Positions 53,588 through 62,704 of a stretch of DNA of 64,000 nt are shown piece by piece. The translations under genes and the position numbers were made by a program. Every line of letters starts with the position of its first letter. Position 1 is the stretch's first letter. The stretch is from Chryseobacterium sp. VAUSW3 (GTDB lineage Bacteria; Bacteroidota; Bacteroidia; Flavobacteriales; Weeksellaceae): assembly GCF_002205795.1 (NCBI RefSeq), contig NZ_NIUY01000001.1:620001-684000 (forward strand). The letters run 5' to 3'. The notes beneath the pieces are model-generated. The model ran no database searches. It was not told where the DNA came from and saw nothing but the letters and a program-made list of their open reading frames with translations.

Positions 53588-53709
53588 AAAGGGGTCGAAA
53601 AAAATTATACAATAAATAGGTCCGCAGACCGCTCCCTAAACAGCATTACCTGTTCCAGGTTCATTGGGTATAATCTCAGCTTTTTACAGCACCCCTTTAA
53701 TTTCAGCGG
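53588..53709 (-). promoter_or_regulatory. TPP riboswitch (THI element) upstream of the TonB receptor
   Basis: The aptamer runs 53709-53629 on the minus strand. P1 is CCGCT/AGCGG. P2 is GGGGT with ACCC, and the THI-box pieces GCTGAGA, ACCC, TGAACCTG, CAGGTAATGCTG and TAGGGA are all present in order. Downstream, ACCCCTTT (53595-53588) is perfectly complementary to AAAGGGGT (53698-53691) of the P2 5' arm, an evident alternative structure 28 nt before the start codon. Thiamine pyrophosphate should shut expression off. Confidence 0.93.
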
Positions 53710-53729
53710 CGAAAGTACAAAATTTTTAA

Positions 53730-54473
53730 TTAATAACGAATATTATTGGAATCTACGTAATAATAATTTTTCCCGTCTTTGGTCACTTCAAAAAGCCGCG
53801 CAAGCTTCCAGCTGAAATTTCTTTTGATGTCGCTGTATTCGAAAGGGATCACCACTTTATTATTGATGTCGATTACCCCAAATTTATTTTTGTGCGACGC
53901 AATAATCATTGGATTTTTGAGATCATCACCTTCCAGAATATGCAGATAATCGTATTGAGGATAGATTGTAAACTGTCGGTAATCCCCGGGATTTTCAAAT
54001 TTAGAATCTTCGATAATTCCATAGGCGTGATTCATAACGTAGGCATGAAAAAGCTGTGCTTTAAATTCAGGCGTACATTGTCCGAGATCAGTTTTTTTGA
54101 ACTGATAGACACGGATTCCGGCCTGATTGATACGGAAATCCTGACCGTTTAAACGAACAGAGGCATATTTGGAAGAGCCGAATTTCTTCACCTTTGGATT
54201 GGGAGAATTCAGCAGATTGCAGTCTTCTGTAAAAAATCCGACATTGCTGTACTCAGGTTTAATAATGGTTTTGCCTTTTTGATTAACAAATCCGAATTTC
54301 CCGTTGATCTTATGTGGAATCAGGGCAGGAATCGAATCATTGATTTTAACGAGATCGGTATTGACCTTTGCAGAAACTGTTTTTGTAACCGTTTTCTTTT
54401 TAGCGACATTGTGTTTCTGACCAGATAAGATCAGGGCGAAGCTGATTAAAATCAAACTTAAAACGTTCTTCAT
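53730..54473 (-). CDS. WG-repeat protein, secreted
   Basis: A 247-residue protein with a signal peptide (about residues 1-18, LILSGQ). It carries WG/KWG-type repeats (INGKFGFVNQKGKTIIKPEY near residue 57 and KNKFGVIDINNKVVIPFEY near 195), forming strands of a putative beta-propeller-like or repeat surface. The central part is less regular. WG-repeat proteins have been linked to binding roles, but the function here is unknown. It lies upstream of the TPP riboswitch, on the same strand. Confidence 0.85.
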   Translation of the reverse strand: MKNVLSLILISFALILSGQKHNVAKKKTVTKTVSAKVNTDLVKINDSIPALIPHKINGKFGFVNQKGKTIIKPEYSNVGFFTEDCNLLNSPNPKVKKFGSSKYASVRLNGQDFRINQAGIRVYQFKKTDLGQCTPEFKAQLFHAYVMNHAYGIIEDSKFENPGDYRQFTIYPQYDYLHILEGDDLKNPMIIASHKNKFGVIDINNKVVIPFEYSDIKRNFSWKLARLFEVTKDGKNYYYVDSNNIRY

Positions 54474-54511
54474 GACTTTCTTTTTGCAAACTTAGGTCCA
54501 AAAATAACGTT

Positions 54512-54775
54512 TTAAATGTTTCTGAAAATAAAGAACAAAACCAATATGGCCATAATAACATACAATGCGTTTTGCCCATACAGGAATTTTCTCGTTTTTG
54601 GATAGCGGGTTTTTAAACTTTCAGTACTAAAAGCAATGCCTAAAGTGATATAGGGAATGGAGGCGACCAATAAAGGATTGTATGCGAAAGCTTCTTTGAA
54701 ATTGAGATGAAGAAGTTCATGAATGGCGCGTTGAGAGCCACAGCCGGGGCAGCTGTATCCGGAAAGGTATTTCAC
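54512..54775 (-). CDS. DUF2752 membrane protein (5' end unclear)
   Basis: The visible GTG-started frame gives 87 residues, with the DUF2752 signature SCPGCGSQRAIHELLHL and two helices. The same frame continues upstream without a stop to about 54942 and encodes the expected family N-terminus: a hydrophobic helix (LLLAGSGILILGIIYFSY), then PANSGFFPQCPV. There is no ATG, GTG or TTG in that extension. The only candidates are ATA at 54892 or ATC at 54889. The gene probably starts there with an unusual codon, or is damaged. An in-frame TAA lies further up. Function unknown. Confidence 0.6.
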   Translation of the reverse strand: MKYLSGYSCPGCGSQRAIHELLHLNFKEAFAYNPLLVASIPYITLGIAFSTESLKTRYPKTRKFLYGQNALYVIMAILVLFFIFRNI

Positions 54776-55024
54776 CGGACACTGCGGAAAAAAACCACTG
54801 TTCGCCGGGCTGTAGGAAAAGTAAATAATTCCCAGTATAAGAATGCCGGAACCTGCTAGCAGTAAATTAAATTGTTTTTTGATGGTGATTATACGTTTTT
54901 GAATGAAATAGGTGACTGCTAAATTTATTTGCCGCAGGCGAACTTTTGTTTAACTATCTTTCATAAAACAACCCGGGGCAGAGACTAAAGGAATGAGGCT
55001 CAATATATTTATTAGCCTTAGTTT

Positions 55025-55756
55025 TTATTTGTTTTCGTCGATTTCTTTAAATAATTTCTTTTCAATCAAAGTTGGTAAGAATAATCTTTCGAGCTTTGCA
55101 TATTTGTGTAGTGGAGTTGTATCTTTATTAATCAAAGAAATTCCAAGTACTAGTTCTTCCAGATTATTCAGATTCTCTAAGAAATATAAATCATTCATTT
55201 TAGTTGCAGGACTATTAACTGAACCCGCTATAGTCAGTGTTTTTAAAGAATGTAACTTACCCAATTTTGAAAAATCATTAATTGATTTAAAGTTTTCAAG
55301 TTCAAGATGTTCAATGTTCTTTAAATGTTCAATTCCATGCAGTGATTCTATCCTGGGATTGCTCCCGAAATATAAATGTTTTAAATTTTGAAGATTTTGA
55401 AGATTTTGAATTGATTCAATTTTTCCCCACTTAATATATAAGCCTTTTAATTGCGGCATTTGACATACAGTATCGAAAAACTCTTGATCAATTTGGTGAG
55501 TTGTCATTAGATATTCAACATTTCTTAAATGTGATAATGCATTTATCCAATGATTTCTTATTGTCTTTTTTTGTTTTGTAGACAAATAATAAAATTCAGG
55601 ATTCATGGCTGAAGTATCAACTATGAGGACATTTGTATCGAAAATATTCGCGTCATCATGTCGAAAAGAATTTCCTTTCCAGAAATCTAAATTAAAATTC
55701 CAGAACCCAAAATTTAGTTTAGTCGAGTCTTTCATAAAATTGCGGCTAATTAGCAT
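55025..55756 (-). CDS. Leucine-rich-repeat protein
   Basis: A 243-residue protein. Residues about 80-225 contain LRR units (LKGLYIKWGKIESIQNL, LKHLYFGSNPRIESLHGI, IEHLELENFKSIND, LKTLTIAGS, LEELVLGISL). The N-terminal ~70 residues are not repeats, and no signal peptide, membrane helix or sorting tail is visible, so it may be cytosolic and bind protein. The start could also be the ATG at 55735 (MKDSTKL). I do not know its partner. No strong terminator follows. Confidence 0.75.
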   Translation of the reverse strand: MLISRNFMKDSTKLNFGFWNFNLDFWKGNSFRHDDANIFDTNVLIVDTSAMNPEFYYLSTKQKKTIRNHWINALSHLRNVEYLMTTHQIDQEFFDTVCQMPQLKGLYIKWGKIESIQNLQNLQNLKHLYFGSNPRIESLHGIEHLKNIEHLELENFKSINDFSKLGKLHSLKTLTIAGSVNSPATKMNDLYFLENLNNLEELVLGISLINKDTTPLHKYAKLERLFLPTLIEKKLFKEIDENK

Positions 55757-56077
55757 ATATGTTCTACTTCGTCAGACAAAACCACCTGTTTTGTGGGGAT
55801 TGGCCTGAAAATTCTATGGCTTATTTCCGTTCTCTAAGATATATTTTTTTCTTTATAAATTATCAAACGCATTTCTGATTTGCTGAAGAATTTTTGTAAT
55901 GCCATGAGCCGGGCATGCTAGGTTTCTTTAGCGCTGATGTCTTTATATCTAAATATCTTCAGGAATACCTCAGGTCTGAATACAGATATAAGGATTTAAT
56001 GATTAAACTGTATTGTTATTTCAGAACGGGTTACCTTCTTCTGTGGCTCTCACCTGGTCCAATCTTTCTCCGGTATA

Positions 56078-56121
56078 AATCCAATACAAATCCATTACAG
56101 GTCCAATACAGATCCAATAAA
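56078..56121. repeat. 11-bp tandem repeat, four copies
   Basis: Four consecutive units, AATCCAATACA, AATCCATTACA, GGTCCAATACA and GATCCAATAAA, share TCCA(A/T)TA(C/A)A. A partial fifth copy (GGTCCAATC) lies 22 bp upstream at 56056-56064. It is in non-coding DNA. Period 11 is close to one helical turn. Confidence 0.8.
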
Positions 56122-56463
56122 CTACTGGATCAACAATGGCTTTACAATGTTTCATTAAGGGATCATGAGCGAAGTAAACCCAATGAAGGTCAAACGAAGA
56201 CTGAACTTCAGCACATGATTTTCAATAAGAGGTTAAGACACCCAACGGACTATGGCAATCTAACGAAACTTCCGGTTCTAAAGGCTCTCCAGTCTTTACT
56301 CTTCCTGAAAAACAACCGCAAAGGCTGCCCATACTTATATAAGAAAAGTATTACTTTAAACCTTCACCTCAGTTTTTTTTTACGAATCACCGAAAATAGA
56401 TTCTCAGCATAGTATTTATATTTAATCTAAATGATATTCATCAGTTTTAAGGTTAAAATTTTG

Positions 56464-56471
56464 TAATTTTG
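56464..56471 (+). promoter_or_regulatory. Candidate aconitase promoter -7 box
   Basis: TAATTTTG matches TAnnTTTG and ends 32 nt before the ATG at 56504. The -33 region has only a TTTT tract. Confidence 0.45.
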
Positions 56472-56503
56472 AACTTCTTTAATTTTAACAAAAAATAACA
56501 GAT

Positions 56504-58780
56504 ATGACTTTCGACATTGACATGATCAAAAAAGTGTATGAGCGTTATCCTGAAAGGGTTGCTGCAGCAAGAGCAGTCGTGGGAAAACCGTTGACACTTT
56601 CTGAAAAAATCCTTTATACACACCTTTGGGAAGGCAATGCAACCCAGGCTTACGAAAGAGGGAATTCTTATGTAGATTTCGCTCCGGACCGTGTTGCGAT
56701 GCAGGATGCTACCGCGCAGATGGCACTTTTACAGTTCATGCAGGCAGGTAAATCCAAAGTGGCAGTTCCATCGACAGCGCATGCCGATCACCTTATTCAG
56801 GCAAGAGTGGGTGCTGAAGCAGATTTGCAGGAAGGAATCAATAAAAACTCAGAAGTTTTCAATTTCTTAAGTTCAGTTTGCGATAAATACGGCATCGGTT
56901 TCTGGAAACCAGGCGCAGGAATTATTCACCAGGTGGTGCTTGAAAATTACGCATTTCCAGGCGGAATGATGATCGGTACCGATTCTCACACAGTGAATGC
57001 AGGTGGTTTAGGAATGGTTGCCATTGGTGTTGGTGGTGCCGATGCAGTAGATGTAATGGCCGGAATGGCCTGGGAACTGAAGATGCCTAAATTAATTGGT
57101 GTAAAATTAACAGGTAAACTCAACGGATGGACTTCTGCAAAAGATGTTATCTTAAAGGTTGCCGGAATTTTAACCGTAAAAGGCGGTACAGGTTGCATCG
57201 TAGAATATTTCGGTGAAGGTGCGGAAAACCTTTCTGCTACTGGTAAAGGTACCATCTGTAACATGGGTGCTGAAATCGGTGCTACCACTTCTACTTTCGG
57301 TTATGACGATTCGATGAGAAGATATTTAGCTGCAACCGGAAGACAGGATGTGGTAGATGCTGCCGATACTATTGCAGAACACTTGACAGGTGATGCTGAA
57401 GTTTATGCAAACCCTGAGCAGTATTTCGATCAGGTGATTGAAATTAATCTTGATGAATTGGCGCCACACTTAAACGGACCGTTCACACCGGATTTGGCAA
57501 CACCGGTTTCAGAATTCAGAGCAAAAGCTGAAGCTAACGGATGGCCGCTTGACGTTGAATGGGCACTGATCGGTTCATGTACCAACTCATCTTACGAAGA
57601 TTTATCAAGAGCCGCTTCAATTGTTGAAGACGCAGTGGCTAAAGGAGTGAAACCAAAAGCAATTCTCGGGATTAACCCAGGTTCTGAGCAGGTGAAATTC
57701 ACCGCAGAAAGAGATGGTTTCCTTAACTCATTTAGAAAGTTTGATTCAGCAAGAATCTTTACCAATGCATGCGGACCTTGTATCGGTCAGTGGGATCGTG
57801 AAGGTGCTGAAAAAGGCGAGAAAAACTCCATCATTCACTCTTTCAACAGAAACTTTGCAAAAAGAGCCGATGGTAACCCAAATACCCACGCGTTCGTAGC
57901 CTCCCCGGAAATGGTAGCTGCAGTAGCAATTTCAGGTAGACTTGATTTCAACCCGATTACCGATACCTTAACCAACCAAAACGGCGAGCAGATTATGCTT
58001 GATGAGCCTAAAGGTTTTGAACTTCCGGAAAAAGGTTTTGCGGTAGACGATAACGGTTATCAGGCGCCTTCAGAAGACGGTTCTTCGGTAAAGGTTGTAG
58101 TGAACCCCGATTCCGACAGACTTCAGTTGCTGGAGCCTTTCCAGCCTTGGGACGGACAAAACATTACCGGTGCTAAAGTGTTAATTAAAGCGTTCGGTAA
58201 ATGTACCACCGATCACATTTCTATGGCAGGCCCATGGTTGAAATACAGAGGTCATTTGGATAATATCTCGAACAACATGTTAATTGGTGCAGTGAACGCT
58301 TATAACATGGAAACCAATAAAGTTAAAAACGCGCTGACTGGAGAATACGGCGAAGTTCCTGCGGTGGCAAGAGCTTACAAAGCTGCCGGAGTTCCTACCA
58401 TTGTTGTAGGTGACCAAAACTATGGTGAAGGTTCTTCCAGAGAACACGCAGCCATGGAACCAAGACATTTGGGCGTTCGCGCAGTTTTGGTAAAATCTTT
58501 TGCGAGAATTCACGAAACGAATCTTAAAAAGCAAGGAATGCTAGGCCTTACATTTGTGGATCCTGAAGAATACGACAAAATCCGTGAAGATGACACCGTA
58601 AACTTCTTAGATTTGGATCAGTTTGCACCAAACCGTCCGCTTCAACTGGAGTTTGTACATTCCGACGGAACGAAGGATATTATTCTCGCAAACCACACGT
58701 ATAATGAGCAACAGATCGGTTGGTTTAAAGCAGGTTCTGCATTGAACTTAATCGCTGAGGAGGCGCGTAACAACGCTTAA
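56504..58780 (+). CDS. acn: Aconitate hydratase (mitochondrial type)
   Basis: Interconverts citrate and isocitrate in the TCA cycle with a labile [4Fe-4S] cluster. The 758-residue protein has the mitochondrial-aconitase domain order. Cluster ligands are C359 ([11 protein letters not shown]), C423 and C426 ([10 protein letters not shown]). Other active-site motifs are [14 protein letters not shown] and [17 protein letters not shown]. It has the length of mitochondrial aconitase rather than the ~890 residues of AcnA or the AcnB domain order. It is expressed from its own promoter box and ends at a strong terminator. Confidence 0.96.
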   Translation: MTFDIDMIKKVYERYPERVAAARAVVGKPLTLSEKILYTHLWEGNATQAYERGNSYVDFAPDRVAMQDATAQMALLQFMQAGKSKVAVPSTAHADHLIQARVGAEADLQEGINKNSEVFNFLSSVCDKYGIGFWKPGAGIIHQVVLENYAFPGGMMIGTDSHTVNAGGLGMVAIGVGGADAVDVMAGMAWELKMPKLIGVKLTGKLNGWTSAKDVILKVAGILTVKGGTGCIVEYFGEGAENLSATGKGTICNMGAEIGATTSTFGYDDSMRRYLAATGRQDVVDAADTIAEHLTGDAEVYANPEQYFDQVIEINLDELAPHLNGPFTPDLATPVSEFRAKAEANGWPLDVEWALIGSCTNSSYEDLSRAASIVEDAVAKGVKPKAILGINPGSEQVKFTAERDGFLNSFRKFDSARIFTNACGPCIGQWDREGAEKGEKNSIIHSFNRNFAKRADGNPNTHAFVASPEMVAAVAISGRLDFNPITDTLTNQNGEQIMLDEPKGFELPEKGFAVDDNGYQAPSEDGSSVKVVVNPDSDRLQLLEPFQPWDGQNITGAKVLIKAFGKCTTDHISMAGPWLKYRGHLDNISNNMLIGAVNAYNMETNKVKNALTGEYGEVPAVARAYKAAGVPTIVVGDQNYGEGSSREHAAMEPRHLGVRAVLVKSFARIHETNLKKQGMLGLTFVDPEEYDKIREDDTVNFLDLDQFAPNRPLQLEFVHSDGTKDIILANHTYNEQQIGWFKAGSALNLIAEEARNNA

Positions 58781-58799
58781 TATCTTCAAATATCATAAA

Positions 58800-58830
58800 A
58801 AAACCGTTCAACAATTTGAACGGTTTTTTT
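58800..58830. terminator. Bidirectional terminator between aconitase and the converging unit
   Basis: AAACCGTTCA (58801-58810) pairs with TGAACGGTTT (58817-58826) over a 6-nt loop, followed by a run of T. A residues on the left give the same on the minus strand. It separates convergent genes. Confidence 0.9.
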
Positions 58831-58849
58831 TATATCACTTAAAAGGCAG

Positions 58850-59341
58850 TTAATCTACATAAATCCCAGCCCAGCTTTCTTTCAGCGGCAAAAGGAAATC
58901 GCTCAGAAAAGCAACATATGTATTCTTCGAAAAGTCGAAAACTTCAATATCATGGGAAATTTCGCCTTCCTTTAAACCTTTCCGGAAGTCCTGCAGCTTC
59001 ATGGTTTTAAGTTCGCCGTTTTCTATGAAACTGGCTTTCATTCTGTCGAATAATCCCAGCTGAAATTCAGCATCAATTTCTCTCATCACCTTTCCTAAAG
59101 CATCGATAGAACAGCCTGAAGCGGCTTCTTTCTCCTCATCAACACAAATCACGATAAACTGATTCTTCTCGATCTTGAATGAAGATGAAAGTGGTTTTCC
59201 GTGTGCTGCCCAGGTGGCCAGAAAGTCGTATAATTTTTCAGTAATTATTTTACTTTCTTTAGGTGCAAAAGGGCGCGAAGCAGGGTAAATAATCACTCTG
59301 TAATCACTGGTTTCTACAATATTTGATTCTTCTATTTTCAT
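58850..59341 (-). CDS. Conserved protein of unknown function (often mislabelled ABC ATPase)
   Basis: A 163-residue cytosolic protein starting MKIEESNIVETSDY. It has an alpha/beta pattern with YDFLATWAAHGKPLSSSF, IVICVDEEKEAASGCSIDAL and a final SWAGIYVD. I see no Walker A or signature motif, so the database label ABC transporter ATPase that such proteins often carry is not supported. It is the last gene of the MCE/Fe-S unit, 73 nt downstream of the CCG-domain gene. The ATG at 59341 is preferred over 59371. Confidence 0.75.
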   Translation of the reverse strand: MKIEESNIVETSDYRVIIYPASRPFAPKESKIITEKLYDFLATWAAHGKPLSSSFKIEKNQFIVICVDEEKEAASGCSIDALGKVMREIDAEFQLGLFDRMKASFIENGELKTMKLQDFRKGLKEGEISHDIEVFDFSKNTYVAFLSDFLLPLKESWAGIYVD

Positions 59342-59414
59342 ATTTACAAAGAGTTTAGATACTCGATTCAAGATTCAAGACAAGAACAGTAAAGTCCTGA
59401 AATCTGTTGTCATT

Positions 59415-60200
59415 TTATAAATCCTCCGCTTCTGCTAAAAGTTCCACAATATCCTTAACGGCAACTTCTTCATTTTTATTGAAATGTTTCACCCCGTCGG
59501 TCATCATCGTATTGCAGAACGGGCATCCGGTAGCGATGATATTCGGAGTTTCAGAGAGCGCTTCTTCTGTACGCTCCACATTGATGTCTTTGTCGCCTTT
59601 TTCGGGCTCTTTGAACATCTGTGCACCTCCCGCTCCACAACATAAACCATTGGATTTGCATCGCTTCATTTCTACCAATTCCGCATCGAGTTTCTCAAGA
59701 AGCATCCTTGGCGCTTCGTATTCGCCGTTAGCTCTGCCAAGATAACACGGATCGTGGAAGGTGATTTTCTTTCCTTTAAAACTTCCGCCTTCTACCTTCA
59801 AACGGCCTTCTTCCATCAGTTTTCTGAGGAACTGGGTGTGATGCATAACTTCATAGTTTCCGCCCAATCCAGGATACTCGTTTTTAATGATATTGAAACA
59901 ATGTGGACATGCCGTTACGATTTTTTTTACTTCGTAAGCATTCATGATTTCGATGTTCGTAAGGGCCATCATCTGGAAGATGAATTCGTTTCCGGCACGT
60001 TTTGCAGGATCGCCGTTGCAGCTTTCTTCCTGGCCCAGCACAGCAAATTCAACGCCTACTTTGTGTAGAATCTTACAGAACGCTTTGGTGATTTTCTTCG
60101 CTCTGTCGTCGAAACTTCCGGCGCAGCCAACAAAAAATAAAACTTCAGGTGACTTTCCTTCGGCAGCATATTCTGCCATTGTTTTTATTGTGAAATCCAT
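59415..60200 (-). CDS. CCG-domain (Fe-S)-binding protein, HdrB-like
   Basis: A 261-residue soluble protein with two cysteine-rich CCG domains as in HdrB, GlpC and LutA. In the second, C152, C187-C188 and C226/C229 are all present (HDPCYLG, LCCGAGG, GCPFCN). In the first, C26, C61 and C98/C101 are present but the CC pair is reduced to CN (EESCNGDPA). It should hold a noncubane or ordinary Fe-S cluster and partner the membrane protein encoded directly upstream, passing electrons between a soluble donor and the quinone pool. Confidence 0.88.
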   Translation of the reverse strand: MDFTIKTMAEYAAEGKSPEVLFFVGCAGSFDDRAKKITKAFCKILHKVGVEFAVLGQEESCNGDPAKRAGNEFIFQMMALTNIEIMNAYEVKKIVTACPHCFNIIKNEYPGLGGNYEVMHHTQFLRKLMEEGRLKVEGGSFKGKKITFHDPCYLGRANGEYEAPRMLLEKLDAELVEMKRCKSNGLCCGAGGAQMFKEPEKGDKDINVERTEEALSETPNIIATGCPFCNTMMTDGVKHFNKNEEVAVKDIVELLAEAEDL

Positions 60201-60283
60201 TTTTTCAATTTGAAAATGTGAGAATTTGAGAATTTGAAAATGTAATTAAATAACTTCCAAATTTTGAAATTGATTTTATCTAA

Positions 60284-61612
60284 TTATTCTTTTGCCCAGT
60301 TTAAGCGATCGGCCTGATTATAAGCCCATGGAGCTGCGTTGTTCTCCACATTGGTCATCATCACGTTCAATTCGCTTGGCGCGGAAGACTGTTCCATGAC
60401 CAAAAATCTACGCATTTCGAAAATAATCGACAGTGGGTCAATCAATACAGGACAGGCTTCTACGCAGGCGTTACACGTGGTACACGCCCAAAGTTCTTCT
60501 CTCTGGATATGATCATCGAGCAGTTTTTTGCCGTCGTCGACAAATTTGCCGTTTTTGTTGATGTTTCTTGCCACTTCATCGATGCGGTCTCTTGTATCCA
60601 TCATGATCTTACGTGGAGAAAGTTTCTTGCCTGTAAGATTGGCAGGACAAACGGCAGTACAACGGCCACATTCAGTACATGAATACGCATTGAGCAACTG
60701 AACCTGATTAAGATCAAAGATATCGTTCGCCCCAAATTTATCGGGAACAGCATTAGGATCTGTATCCGGCGCTGCGGCGTAAGGATCTGCATTTGGATCC
60801 ATCATCAGCTTTATCTCTTTGGTAACAGAATCTAAATTATTGAATTTCCCTTTCGGCTGCAGATTAGCAAACCAGGTGTTAGGAAACGCAAGAATGATAT
60901 GGAGGTGTTTTGAGTAATAAAGGTAATTCATGAAGAACAGAATTCCAACAAAATGAAACCACCAGGCTCCTCTTTCAAGGAAGACCAAAGTGCTGTCGCC
61001 TAAATTGCTGAAAAGAGGTGCAATCAACCCAGATGAAACAGGGAAGCTGCCGTGTTCGGCAAGCACTCCTCTCTGCTGAAGAACCCAGTCTGCAGAATTC
61101 ATCGTGAAAAATGCTGTCATTAAAGCAAATTCAATAATCAGAATCCAGTTGGCATCCTGTTTTGGCCAGCCGAAAAGTTCTTTCATAGTTAGTCTTCTTA
61201 CACCGTAGAAATTTCTTCTGATAAAGAATATTACGACTGCGATTATGACTAAAAGTGCTAAAATTTCAAGTGTCGCTGTAAAGGCTGCATAAAAAGAATC
61301 ACCAAGAATTCCTGCAAGGAAACGGTGAGTCCCGAAAATTCCGTCGACAATAATCTCAATCAATTCAATATTGATAATAACAAATCCTACATACACGAAC
61401 ATATGCAGAATCCCGGCAATTGGTCTTTTGCCCATTTTGCTTTGCCCTAAGGCGACTCTTGCCATTGTTTTCCAGCGTAGATCCGGATGATCGGTGCGAT
61501 CGATTTTCTTTCCGAGCTGTATGTTTCGGTAAATTTCCTTTAAGCTTTTAAAGAAGAGTCCAAAGCCCGCAATAAGGGCAATGATGAAAATAATATTGTC
61601 AATATATTGCAT
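60284..61612 (-). CDS. Membrane Fe-S quinone oxidoreductase, NarI-like plus ferredoxin domain
   Basis: A 442-residue protein. The N-terminal half (about 5-240) has five to six membrane helices with histidines (H70, H220, H236, H238) that could hold b haems, like NarI/DsrM. The C-terminal half has two [4Fe-4S] motifs: C312, C315, C318, C322 and C377, C380, C383, C387. Together with the CCG-domain partner this equals a split form of the mycobacterial EtfD/Rv0338c-type ETF:menaquinone oxidoreductase or a DsrMK-like pair. That role is inferred. It follows the MCE protein by 14 nt. Confidence 0.85.
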   Translation of the reverse strand: MQYIDNIIFIIALIAGFGLFFKSLKEIYRNIQLGKKIDRTDHPDLRWKTMARVALGQSKMGKRPIAGILHMFVYVGFVIINIELIEIIVDGIFGTHRFLAGILGDSFYAAFTATLEILALLVIIAVVIFFIRRNFYGVRRLTMKELFGWPKQDANWILIIEFALMTAFFTMNSADWVLQQRGVLAEHGSFPVSSGLIAPLFSNLGDSTLVFLERGAWWFHFVGILFFMNYLYYSKHLHIILAFPNTWFANLQPKGKFNNLDSVTKEIKLMMDPNADPYAAAPDTDPNAVPDKFGANDIFDLNQVQLLNAYSCTECGRCTAVCPANLTGKKLSPRKIMMDTRDRIDEVARNINKNGKFVDDGKKLLDDHIQREELWACTTCNACVEACPVLIDPLSIIFEMRRFLVMEQSSAPSELNVMMTNVENNAAPWAYNQADRLNWAKE

Positions 61613-61626
61613 ATTGAAGGGGGTTT

Positions 61627-62583
61627 TTAGTCTTTAGGCGTGCTGTTCTTTCCGAATACGGAGAAATTAAGATATCTTTTCGGATTGGCTTTCAGGTCCA
61701 GAATAAGATTATTTAAGTTCGCCGAGGATTCATTAAGATTATTGTAAAGTTGCGCATCTTTTGTGAGTTTACCAAGCGATCCTTCACCATTTTGTATGCC
61801 GGAAATAATACCGTTGAGCTTATCTGCCGTTAAACTTAATTTATCAATGGTATTGTTGAGTTTCTGCACATCAACTTCATCGGCAACCCGTCCATATTTA
61901 TCGATGGTGGTTTTTGCGCTTACCGTAGCAAGATTTGCATTATCGAGCATTTTTTGAATGCGCGGATCATTATTGGCAAGCAGCGCATTGGTTTGTTGTG
62001 AGGTCGATTCAAATGAAGTTACTGTACGGTTAAGACTCGAAAGCAGTGCACGTATTGCCTGCTGATTCTGCGCATCGGTCATTGCGTTAGCATTCATCAT
62101 CAAGCTGTCAACTCTTTTCAATACGATTTGCAGCTGGTCTTTCACCGGCCCCACCTGCGATGAGATATTATTCATCATCGAAAGCTTGAAAGCGCCCTTC
62201 AATGTATCCCCGTCCTTTGCCATAGGACTTCCGTAGGCAAGGTTTACCCTCATTTCTTTTCCTGACATTAATCCTGGTTCGAAAATTTCTAAAGTAGAGC
62301 GTTTGGAGAACTCGAAATTATCGTCTACCGTAACTTTTACTACGAAATGAATCTTCCCGTCGGGTTCTGTGATCGGAATGATCTGATCAACCTGCCCCAC
62401 CTTTAATCCATTGATTGACACCGGATTAGAAGCCTCTAAACCTTCTACATTATCAAATTTTGCGTAAAAAATATTGTCGGTTGTGAAAAGGCTTTTGCCT
62501 TTCATGAATTGGAACAGAATTATAAATCCTACAATTGCTAAAATTGCGATTAACCCTGCTTTTATTTCTTTTGTGAACTTCAC
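61627..62583 (-). CDS. MCE family (MlaD-like) protein
   Basis: A 318-residue protein anchored by one N-terminal helix (about 9-25) and followed by an MCE domain (NVEGLEASNPVSINGLKVGQV). The rest is a long helical region rich in N, Q, S and T, ending near KRYLNFSVFGKN. MCE proteins carry phospholipids between membranes, as MlaD does in the Mla system. No permease or ATPase is next to it in this window, so its partners lie elsewhere. It is the first gene of a four-gene minus-strand unit. Confidence 0.9.
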   Translation of the reverse strand: MKFTKEIKAGLIAILAIVGFIILFQFMKGKSLFTTDNIFYAKFDNVEGLEASNPVSINGLKVGQVDQIIPITEPDGKIHFVVKVTVDDNFEFSKRSTLEIFEPGLMSGKEMRVNLAYGSPMAKDGDTLKGAFKLSMMNNISSQVGPVKDQLQIVLKRVDSLMMNANAMTDAQNQQAIRALLSSLNRTVTSFESTSQQTNALLANNDPRIQKMLDNANLATVSAKTTIDKYGRVADEVDVQKLNNTIDKLSLTADKLNGIISGIQNGEGSLGKLTKDAQLYNNLNESSANLNNLILDLKANPKRYLNFSVFGKNSTPKD

Positions 62584-62652
62584 TTTTTCTTAATTTTTAA
62601 TGGACAAATATAATACATTTTCAACGAAATTTTTAAATCTCCGGTCAGCAAT

Positions 62653-62680
62653 GCAAAAAGCGACCCATAAGGATCGCTTT
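62653..62680 (-). terminator. Terminator after the PpiC/SurA-type gene
   Basis: A 10-bp stem (62657-62666 with 62671-62680, one U/G wobble) closes a 4-nt loop. On the minus strand it ends in a short T run. It lies 24 nt after the stop of the isomerase gene. Confidence 0.75.
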
Positions 62681-62704
62681 GATATTATTAAATTACTTTT
62701 CGAC

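Larger units (their letters stand above)
55757..56503. other. 750-bp gene-poor region before aconitase
   Basis: No convincing gene is seen. One 165-codon plus-strand frame (55915-56412) exists but is rich in basic residues, lacks any family pattern and contains the tandem repeat. I treat it as chance or decayed coding sequence. The stretch holds an 11-bp tandem repeat (56078-56121) and the likely aconitase promoter at its right end. Confidence 0.6.

Noticed and set aside
54990-55017. Hairpin after the LRR gene as terminator
   Set aside because: Short stem (AGGCT/AGCCT) with a long loop and no T run on the minus strand.
55915-56412. 165-codon plus-strand frame in the gene-poor stretch
   Set aside because: No family pattern, odd composition with many Arg/Lys/Tyr/Leu, a tandem repeat inside it and other frames that look equally plausible. 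Could be decayed DNA; not called as a gene.
58850-59341. ABC transporter ATPase
   Set aside because: No Walker A, Walker B or signature motif is present; this common database label is not supported by the sequence.
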